A stretch of 12,313 nt of DNA from Candidatus Woesearchaeota archaeon (GTDB lineage Archaea > Nanobdellota > Nanobdellia > Woesearchaeales > WJKV01), in contig JAHWHE010000045.1 of NCBI GenBank assembly GCA_019323495.1, positions 1 to 12,313 on the forward strand. The letters run 5' to 3'. Below the pieces are notes generated by a model. That model was given only the letters and a program-made list of their open reading frames with translations. It was not told the DNA's origin and did not search any database. Shown here in pieces: positions 9,001 to 12,313 of the stretch. The translations under genes were made by a program, and so were the position numbers. Numbering within the stretch: the stretch's first letter is position 1; each line of letters begins with the position of its first letter.

Positions 9001-12000
9001 CAGCTGCAAACTCTGTCTCAAATTCTAGTCTGTCCCTCAGCATCTGCATTGCCAATGCTCTTGTTTTTTTGCGGAAATCCTGTTCTAACGAATCTAATCT
9101 TTGCTTATAGTTTGCAACCTGAGCTTCCTTTGCTTTTCTTTCTTCAGTCTTGTATGCCCTGATTTTCTTCAAGTCCTGTTGCGCGATCCTGTGCGCAATT
9201 TCCATTGCACTCATCTGGGCCATTATACTGTCAAGCTCAGCTTGTCTAACAGCGTAAGCGCTCTGCCTTTCGATGTCTGCTTTGGAAGCAACACTGCCCC
9301 CTCCTGTCTCAGCCAAAATGTCATTAGTATTTGCAATGAGAGTTATAATCTGCGATCTTAATGCTTCGAGTTTTTTCTTATCATCTCCTGTCGCCTGCTT
9401 GAAGCTTATGTCATTCTCGAGTCTTGCGAGAATCCTTGCGTATTTCTGCTTGAGCTCTGCTTCCCTTCCTCTCTTAAATTTAATTACAGGTTCATATTTT
9501 TTGGTGGCAGGATTATATGTTCTTCTTGTTTCTGCATCTGATTTTAGAGCAACTGTTGTTTCTCTAAAAGTTCTGTCTATAACTGCTTTATTTTTCTCAG
9601 CTTCGACGCGCGCATCATCTTCTGCAATTTTCTTTTGCAGTGCCTGCTGCGCTTTCACGAGCTCTCCATAGTCCTGCTCAGGCAACTTGAATTCTCCTGC
9701 AGCTTCATCAAATCTGAATTCCCTATCATAATCTGAAATTCTGCTTGAATATGTCTCTAAACTTATGGCGCCTGAGGCGTACAATTGGTTTAGTTCCTGA
9801 ACGTACGCTTGCCTTTGCAAAAGAATATCGTTTCTTGCTTCGAGTTGTGATAACAAAGTTTTTTTGCCATCTTTTTCTATGGCAACTTCATTTGTGCCGA
9901 ACAAGTCGCTACTTTTTATTCCATTTATATTAGCTAGTAATGTTCTCTGTTCTGCCAGTCTTGTTCTCGCAGCTGCTAATTCTTCTGATTTCTTTTTATA
10001 CGCATCTGCAACAGGACCTGTTTCCTGCACTTTTTTCTGGTAATTAGCTATCTGCAGGTCTAATCTTTCTGCTTCTTGTTGCTTCTTTCGCCAATTCGCA
10101 TCGGTAGTATCTACTTGTGTACTGGCCTCTTCATAGCTCGTTCTTTCTTTACCGCATTGTCCAGGAGTTTTCTGTTCGCAATTAGTAAGGGCTGCGTATG
10201 CAGCAGAACGCTTATCCATGGCTTCTGTGAATGATTTTGCCAAAGCATCAAGATTTATCTTCTTTCTTTCTTCTGTCAATTGCGTTATTCTTAATTCATC
10301 GCCCCTGATATTGGCGAATTCTTGCGAAGCCTGTAGGATCATCTTGTTCAGTTCTTCTTCCAGAGCTGTAACTTCTGATTCTGTTGCACTGATGCTGTTT
10401 CTAAGATTTTCCTCAGACCTATAAGTTCCAAGAGCGGTTTGAATCTGTGTTTTTGCTTCATCGCTTAATGCGCCGATCCTTGTGAGATCGTCGATTGCAT
10501 CTTGGATCTGTCTCTCTTTGTATCTTGTAATGTCGGTTTCTAGCTGCCCAATTTCTTGGGCATTCTTTTCAAACTCTGAATATACTTCCTGGAATTCACT
10601 TCCTACATCTTCCATGTCCTGATATGCGCTGTCAACAGGTTCTATTTCATATTGTGTGCCAACAGCTTCTGGTTTTTCCTTTAGCGCTACTTCAATACTT
10701 GTCTTTTCCCCATTTGCATCAAGAAGATAATACCTGTCGCCTACTTTGACAACCTTGTCTGATGTTCCAGCTTGAATTTTATCATATTCTGCTTGGTTTA
10801 TTCCGTCCTTTTTCGGATCCAAACCAGTTTTAAGAGCTTCTGTAAGAGGGCCTAAAATCACCAATCTGTCTCTTAAAAGTTCTCTTTGCTTTTGAAGAGC
10901 CTCGATTTGCGCGAATTTTTCATTAATATACGGACTAGCCCTAATCCTATCAGGATTTGTCGCATCTATATATGCGAGCTTTAATCTCTTGACCCTGATT
11001 TCTGCTTTTAGCCTGTCTATTCTTTCCTTATCTTCAGGAGATACTGTAACTGCTGCTCTTCTCGTTTGTGCATCTGCAACTTTTGCTTCCAGTTCTGAAA
11101 TTCTATCTAGATCATTTTTAAAGGATGGCTCGTAAATAATTTTTCCTTCCTTATCGTAACGTCCTGCAACTGTAATTATGCCTTCAGCTTTCACTGCAGC
11201 CTGCGCAGTTGCTAGTCTTTCTTCAAGAGTTGCTATCTCTGTTCTGTATTTTTCTTCCTGCGCCCTGGCGTCCTCTCTTGAAGGGCATTCAACAGCGGCA
11301 CCAGTAATGTCAAGTATTGCAAAGCTTGTAATACTGATTCCACAGTACCTCATCATGACTTCTGCATAATTCCTAAATGATTCTTGAGTTTTAACTAATG
11401 CTTCTTCTGCAACCTGCGCTTTGTTCCAGACCTCCATCTTTCTTTCGTATGTTTGTTTCCTTTCACCTAGTCTTTTCAATTCTTGTTCTAGATCTCTTTG
11501 GGCTATTCTAAGTTCTAAATCCAAGCCAGGAGCATCCATCATCAGAAGCTGCATTTCTTTTTCATGTATTTCCTTTTCCAACTGCTCTGCAAGAACTGCG
11601 TTTTTCGCGTGGAACTCTTCCATCACAAATTGGCCGTACTGTTCTGTATGGCTTTGGCTCAATTGTCCATAAACTATTATTTCGCCTTTTTTAGTTTCAT
11701 AAATATCTCGAATCTGGCCTGTCTCATAATCTATTATAACAGAATGTTCATTGCCATTGATATCAGTATATGTGGTGAAATCCTTCATCCTGATCTGCTC
11801 GCCAGCACTAATAAGAATTTCGTTTACAATAGAAGGATCAAACTTATCTGAATCAAATCTGCCAAGGGCGCCAATCTTATCATTTAGCTCTGCAATCATA
11901 CCTCTTTCTTGATCTGTGAGATAACTATTTTGATCATCTCTTATATTCTTGATTTCATCTTGATTAAATGCTATTGACTTATCTATGCTTTGTATGCTTT

Positions 12001-12313
12001 CTGTTAAGCTAGCTATAGTGCTGTCGAGTTCTGTCAACCGTTTAATTTCTTCGTCAGTACGATATATCTTTTCTGATAATCTTTTCCTTTCTTCTTCTGC
12101 ATCTGCTAATTTATTTTGTCTGTCTTCTTTTATTTTCCCTAGTGTATCAATTTGTTCCTGATGCGTATCAATTTTTTCTTGTGCGTCAGGCTGCAAACCC
12201 ACCTTCTTTGCTCCGTCTATAATATCTTTCTTTTCACCTTCCAATTGCTTCTTTCTTCTTTCTGCTTCTTCTTTGAAATTAAGCTCATGTGCGAACCTTT
12301 CTTTTATCTCGCC
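1..12313 (-). CDS. Giant coiled-coil protein with SecA-like ATPase and membrane domain (both ends outside window)
   Basis: One minus-strand frame is open from 12313 to 2 (4,104 codons, no stop); the true start and stop lie outside. Base 1 belongs to the next codon. The translation is coherent throughout: Glu/Lys/Arg/Ala/Gln-rich, with long heptad-like stretches broken by folded segments. Order: coiled-coil arm (residues 1-1741), hydrophobic Gly/Ala-rich domain (1742-1936), second arm with two Y-T-D-A-E modules (1937-2540), SecA-like ATPase (2541-3279), mixed region (3280-3549), coiled coils with two Pro/Ala linkers, and a helical segment at the left edge. Only six cysteines occur, in three close pairs. 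No signal peptide can be judged because the N-terminus is absent. Most Arg codons are AGA/AGG, evenly along the frame, so I see no sign of recent internal insertion. I know no named family with this full architecture. That it is one coding frame is nearly certain; its function is inference from the motor and membrane parts. Confidence 0.97.
2..571 (-). other. Helical segment running off the left edge (residues 3915-4104)
   Basis: After linker 2, a short coiled coil (E-Q-V-A-A-L-E-A-R-V) passes into about 150 residues of amphipathic, less repetitive helices with aromatic positions (P-Y-S-R-I-E-S-I-W-N-Q-I-Y-R-N-L and S-P-I-L-N-F-A-Y-L-T-G-Q-G). That suggests a globular helical domain that continues beyond the window. 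There is no stop codon, so the protein goes on. The family is not recognised. Confidence 0.55.
572..655 (-). other. Pro/Ala-rich linker 2 (residues 3887-3914)
   Basis: This is a second extended linker (A-P-P-A-V-E-E-V-A-P-P-A-I-G-E-A-P-A-V-P-P-A). It contains a short imperfect repeat of A-P-P-A-x-x-E and is slightly acidic, unlike linker 1. It marks the boundary to the last segment seen. Confidence 0.75.
656..985 (-). other. Short coiled coil between linkers (residues 3777-3886)
   Basis: About 110 helical residues lie between the two Pro/Ala linkers, including S-L-I-N-N-Y-N-E-I-V-K-S-F-E-E-G and D-I-E-R-L-K-A-D-I-A-T-F. The end is a tandem A-E-I-E-E-E-I-A-A-I-E-E-E-I, a local duplication of a six- to seven-residue acidic unit. 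Confidence 0.6.
986..1060 (-). other. Pro/Ala-rich linker 1 (residues 3752-3776)
   Basis: A run of alanine and proline (for example A-P-P-A-I-P-A-A-P-P-V-A-A-L-P) of about 25 residues separates two coiled coils. Such linkers are extended and flexible and usually join independent domains. It has no charged residue until E-I near its end. Confidence 0.75.
1061..1666 (-). other. Coiled coil (residues 3550-3751)
   Basis: This is a charged helical segment with repeats such as A-R-L-D-E-I-E-D-R-L-G-Q-I-E and Q-R-L-A-L-E-D-I-A-E-M-E-A-R-E. It is interrupted near 1260-1180 by an N-Y-E-T-N-P-D-Y-N-S-G loop. It ends at the first Pro/Ala linker. Confidence 0.65.
1667..2476 (-). other. Mixed post-motor region (residues 3280-3549)
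   Basis: About 270 residues are less charged than the arms. A helical part (P-R-T-V-R-E-L-V-R-E-T onward, including A-S-P-H-E-R-V-I-L-E-R-L) is followed by a Ser/Asn-rich stretch near 2250-2180. A beta-rich block comes next (2140-2012, with D-S-N-G-R-G-R and D-I-D-A-R-T-G-E-P turns and V-V-I-D-G-K-T), then a helix and a second short beta segment (D-G-T-I-E-F-N-G-E-E-I, near 1755-1720). In SecA the wing and helical scaffold follow motif VI, but I see no sequence link to them. I do not recognise a family. Confidence 0.5.
2012..2140 (-). other. Beta-rich block after the motor (residues 3392-3434)
   Basis: Forty-three residues hold three hairpin turns in succession (D-S-N-G-R-G, D-A-R-T-G-E, I-D-G-K-T) with alternating hydrophobic strands between. 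It is the densest beta segment in the window and may be a small independent sheet. The family is unknown. Confidence 0.5.
2519..2539 (-). other. Motif VI candidate with possible arginine finger (residues 3259-3265)
   Basis: Q-L-L-G-R-K-R lies on a helix (T-I-E-S-L-E-Q-L-L-G-R) between two strands, V-T-F-K-A-V-V-D and F-E-V-A-S-V. This is how motif VI is placed in SF2 motors. SecA has Q-L-R-G-R-x-G-R. Here Q-L-x-G-R is kept, and R3263 or R3265 could be the finger. It lies about 70 residues after the motif V candidate, close to SecA's own spacing. Confidence 0.5.
2711..2752 (-). other. Degenerate motif V candidate (residues 3188-3201)
   Basis: The sequence V-K-I-V-T-N-E-R-E-A-L-D-I-K can be set beside the SecA motif V strand, V-T-I-A-T-N-M-A-G-R-G-T-D-I. 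The V-x-I-x-T-N and D-I residues agree, the loop is one residue shorter, and the G-R-G is missing. If the alignment is right, the second RecA fold is present but altered at its ATP-contacting loop. Confidence 0.45.
2801..2854 (-). other. Beta-hairpin insert before motif V (residues 3154-3171)
   Basis: The segment Y-Y-E-Y-K-Y-N-K-E-T-G-Q-Y-D-V-R-T-V forms two aromatic-rich strands around an N-K-E-T-G-Q turn. It falls between motif III and the motif V candidate and explains part of the spacing there. Its turn is close to D-Y-E-T-G-Q in the 11779-11663 insert. Confidence 0.45.
3236..3247 (-). other. Motif III, MTAT (residues 3023-3026)
   Basis: M-T-A-T follows the strand K-K-I-F and precedes E-Q-L-E-M-Q-S-L-E-A-N-F-G. 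SecA has M-T-G-T-A at the same point, followed by a T-E-x-x-E-F helix ending in Y-G, and SF2 helicases have S-A-T or T-A-T. The helix and its terminal N-F-G are the strongest SecA-like detail here. The motif couples ATP hydrolysis to movement in these families. Confidence 0.75.
3449..3583 (-). repeat. Y-T-E-A-E module, copy 3, inside the motor (residues 2911-2955)
   Basis: The module reads S-Q-N-A-M-E-Q-I-I-E-S-H-T-K-N-G-K-V-T-L-E-E-L-R-E-L-T-G-N-E, then Y-T-E-A-E-L-N-Q-I-N-T-K-L. It matches copy 2 at the G-x-V/I-T-x-x-E-L-x-x-L-T-G-x-E-Y-T-x-A-E core. It stands only about 65 residues before motif III, within the motor rather than in the stalk. Confidence 0.65.
3449..4006 (-). other. Insert between DEAH and motif III (residues 2770-2955)
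   Basis: This block sits where SecA carries its pre-protein cross-linking domain. It starts with a double beta-hairpin (Y-D-E-T-A-G-R-F, then S-R-D-G-K-T-R-L-F, 4006-3941). A charged coiled coil of about 100 residues (3930-3600) follows, then the third Y-T-E-A-E module (3583-3449). No similarity to the SecA insert is visible beyond its place. A coiled-coil pair emerging from the first RecA fold could serve as a lever or substrate-contacting arm; this is inference. Confidence 0.55.
4133..4144 (-). other. Walker B / motif II, DEAH box (residues 2724-2727)
   Basis: D-E-A-H follows the hydrophobic residues L-F and is followed by L-V-N-K-A-N-D. Asp and Glu are the magnesium and water-activating positions of SF2 motors. 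SecA usually has D-E-V-D here, so the His at the fourth position leans toward helicase-like members. It lies 144 residues after the Walker A lysine, against about 100 in SecA; the extra length includes an M-D-K-K-T-G-K-P hairpin near 4410-4390. Confidence 0.85.
4367..4429 (-). other. Beta-hairpin insert between Walker A and DEAH (residues 2629-2649)
   Basis: The segment E-N-G-E-L-V-M-D-K-K-T-G-K-P-M-R-E-G-K-R-Y is a Lys/Gly-rich hairpin with a D-K-K-T-G-K turn. It explains part of the extra spacing between motifs I and II. It belongs to the same loose class as the hairpins in the coiled-coil arm. Confidence 0.45.
4571..4594 (-). other. Walker A / motif I, AATGVGKT (residues 2574-2581)
   Basis: The octet A-A-T-G-V-G-K-T has the invariant G-K-T of a nucleotide-binding loop, with catalytic Lys at residue 2580. 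It follows a short hydrophobic strand (N-I-L-L-Q) as in RecA-like folds. The A-T-G-x-G-K-T form is that of SecA (A-T-G-E-G-K-T). All residues needed for phosphate binding are present. Confidence 0.9.
5936..6064 (-). repeat. Y-T-D-A-E module, copy 2 (residues 2084-2126)
   Basis: This is the most regular copy: I-T-A-E-I-R-E-D-I-F-K-K-G-E-I-T-K-A-E-L-E-R-L-T-G-I-E, then Y-T-D-A-E-V-R-T-I-N-R-Q-I. Against copy 1 the Y-T-D-A-E-V and I-N-R positions are identical. Against copy 3 the L-T-G-x-E-Y-T-x-A-E core is identical. About 35 residues separate copies 1 and 2, and the coiled coil follows at once. Confidence 0.7.
6167..6319 (-). repeat. Y-T-D-A-E module, copy 1 (residues 1999-2049)
   Basis: The module reads V-D-Q-K-I-I-E-T-I-L-K-E-G-T-V-S-K-A-R-L-E-R-L, then a seven-residue extra loop, then Y-T-D-A-E-V-G-R-I-N-R-N-M-K-E-I. 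The plan is helix, a K-x-G-x-V/I-T/S turn, a second short helix, then the Y-T-D-A-E helix. It shares the plan with copies at 6064-5936 and 3583-3449. It is not an EF-hand that I can recognise (no D-x-D-x-D-G loop). A small protein-protein or motor-regulating element is possible. Confidence 0.65.
6530..6676 (-). repeat. Hydrophobic duplication, copy 2 (residues 1880-1928)
   Basis: This 49-residue unit begins I-A-F-T-A-E-V-A-F-F, passes through H-G-K-E-F-S-W-D-N-V-G-R, and ends V-F-I-L-G-M-K-G-A-G. It aligns with copy 1 with one gap of about six residues in the middle polar loop. Each copy would form a helix, a polar loop and a second helix, which is a helical-hairpin arrangement. Confidence 0.55.
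6782..6946 (-). repeat. Hydrophobic duplication, copy 1 (residues 1790-1844)
   Basis: This 55-residue unit begins V-G-L-A-V-E-S-L-V-F, continues through a polar A-D-P-S-V-G-A-T-P-E-E-F-F segment, and ends F-G-K-D-V-L-H-N-M-F-I-M-G-S-L-K-V-L-G. It pairs with copy 2 at 6676-6530: A-V-E-S-L-V-F with T-A-E-V-A-F-F, and G-K-x(5)-N-x-F-I-M-G-S-L-K-x-x-G with G-R-x(3)-S-N-G-V-F-I-L-G-M-K-x-x-G. Similarity is at protein level only, so the duplication is old. Confidence 0.55.
7946..7969 (-). other. Cysteine pair 3, C-x6-C (C1449, C1456)
   Basis: The sequence L-C-E-D-S-F-E-R-C-L-A has two cysteines about two helical turns apart, so an intrahelical disulfide needs a break in the helix. They could instead cross-link neighbouring coils. 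These are the last cysteines in the window: none occur in the roughly 2,650 residues that follow, including the hydrophobic domain and the motor. Confidence 0.5.
9476..9520 (-). other. Beta-hairpin insert (residues 932-946)
   Basis: The segment T-Y-N-P-A-T-K-K-Y-E-P-V-I-K-F has a strand, an N-P-A-T-K turn and a return strand, set between coiled coils. N-P-x-T-x-x-Y-x-P fits a tight turn and is uncommon in coiled-coil sequence. It may be a hinge in the arm. Confidence 0.45.
9677..9718 (-). other. Beta-hairpin insert (residues 866-879)
   Basis: The segment F-R-F-D-E-A-A-G-E-F-K-L-P-E has two short aromatic strands around a D-E-A-A-G turn and ends with a proline before the next helix. It is close in form to the Y-D-E-T-A-G-R-F hairpin in the motor insert near 4006-3941. 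Confidence 0.45.
10154..10180 (-). other. Cysteine pair 2, C-x7-C (C712, C720)
   Basis: The sequence N-C-E-Q-K-T-P-G-Q-C-G has two cysteines around a Pro-Gly turn between two helices. A local disulfide pinning a helical-hairpin turn is the simplest reading. The nearest other cysteines are hundreds of residues away, which argues against a zinc site unless chains associate. Confidence 0.5.
10682..10759 (-). other. Beta-rich insert (residues 519-544)
   Basis: A 26-residue stretch has alternating hydrophobics, a G-D-R-Y-Y-L-L strand, a D-A-N-G-E-K turn and a T-S-I-E-V-A-L strand. It predicts a three-stranded meander inside the coiled-coil arm. The E-N/A-N-G-x-K turn recalls the other inserts. 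No function can be assigned. Confidence 0.5.
11126..11161 (-). other. Beta-hairpin insert (residues 385-396)
   Basis: The segment R-Y-D-K-E-G-K-I-I-Y-E-P has a classic hairpin pattern: an aromatic strand, a D-K-E-G turn, then an I-I-Y strand ended by proline. It lies between two coiled-coil stretches. It resembles the other hairpin islands of this protein more than any family I can name. Confidence 0.45.
11285..11344 (-). other. Cysteine pair 1 flanking a hydrophobic hairpin (C324, C343)
   Basis: Two cysteines, C-x18-C, flank an uncharged segment (G-I-S-I-T-S-F-A-I-L then a D-I-T-G-A-A-V turn), one of the few hydrophobic stretches in the first arm. They are well placed to form a disulfide closing a small hairpin. 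This is one of only three cysteine-bearing sites in 4,104 residues. A metal site is less likely, because no partner Cys or His cluster is nearby. Confidence 0.5.
11663..11779 (-). other. Beta-rich insert in coiled coil (residues 179-217)
   Basis: A 39-residue island breaks the helical arm. It has alternating hydrophobic residues, aromatic positions and turn motifs (D-I-N-G-N, then D-Y-E-T-G-Q), and ends I-I-V-Y-G-Q. The pattern predicts two or three short strands with tight turns. It is the longest of several hairpin-like islands sharing a Y/F-D/N...T/A-G or D-x-x-G-K turn. Its role is unknown; a hinge or small docking platform is plausible. Confidence 0.55.

Larger units (their letters stand above)
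7091..12313 (-). other. Long coiled-coil arm (residues 1-1741)
   Basis: About 1,740 residues of highly charged, mostly helical sequence with recurring patterns such as E-R-K-R-L-S-E-K and L-E-K-A-I-A-D-L-E-K-A, very few Gly or Pro, and hydrophobic residues at heptad-like spacing. Unbroken coiled coil would be over 200 nm long, but short beta-like inserts near 11779-11663, 11161-11126, 10759-10682, 9718-9677 and 9520-9476 probably act as hinges or caps that fold it into segments. The last part, near 7500-7100, is again coiled coil and leads straight into the hydrophobic domain through a W-L-D-E-I segment. This looks like a stalk or tether. Such sequence is low in family-specific information, so weak database hits to SMC, myosin or tape-measure proteins should not be read as homology. 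Confidence 0.8.

Noticed and set aside
7091..12313. Phage tail tape-measure protein as an explanation for the long coiled coil with hydrophobic patches
   Set aside because: Tape-measure proteins do not carry a SecA/SF2-type ATPase, and no phage structural genes are visible. I cannot exclude a distant link for the hydrophobic part alone.
7091..12313. SMC/Rad50-type ATPase suggested by long coiled coils
   Set aside because: There is no ABC signature motif, hinge domain or split ATPase heads; the ATPase present is of SF2/SecA type and lies to one side of both arms.

Overview
The whole 12.3 kb window lies inside one protein-coding gene on the minus strand. Read from the right edge, one frame runs from position 12313 to position 2 without a stop codon: 4,104 codons, with neither the start nor the stop of the gene inside. 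I translated it end to end by hand, and the frame was the same at every landmark checked (for example 11344, 7090, 4588, 3247, 1060 and 574). There is no intergenic space, RNA gene, terminator, CRISPR array or insertion sequence. The plus-strand reading frames are antisense shadows of a Glu/Lys/Arg-rich protein. Residue numbers in this annotation count from the right edge, so residue 1 is not the true N-terminus.

Layout in protein order, right to left. (1) Residues 1-1741 (12313-7091) are a very long charged coiled-coil arm, interrupted by short beta-hairpin-like inserts and three cysteine pairs. (2) Residues 1742-1936 (7090-6508) are a hydrophobic Gly/Ala-rich, probably membrane-associated domain holding a diverged internal duplication. 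(3) Residues 1937-2540 (6505-4694) are a second coiled-coil arm that begins with two copies of a small module ending in Y-T-D-A-E. (4) Residues 2541-3279 (4693-2477) are an ATPase resembling SecA. It has a Walker A (AATGVGKT), a DEAH box, a motif III (MTAT) and degenerate motif V and VI candidates at SecA-like spacing. A long insert containing a third Y-T-E-A-E module splits it. (5) Residues 3280-4104 (2476-2) are a mixed post-motor region, then coiled coils joined by two Pro/Ala linkers, then a helical segment that runs off the left edge.

Organism: GC is about 40% by eye. Arginine is mostly AGA/AGG, ATA is a common isoleucine codon, and Ala/Thr favour GCA/ACA. With a protein this large, the picture fits an uncultivated lineage known for giant proteins. 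I cannot choose between a bacterium such as an Omnitrophota member and a DPANN archaeon. If it is archaeal, a SecA-like motor would be out of place, because archaea have SecY but no classical SecA.

Working idea (inference): one polypeptide joins a translocase-like motor, a membrane-inserting domain and long stalks. That could be a self-contained machine at the cell surface or in contact with another cell. Nothing in the window proves a substrate or a location.
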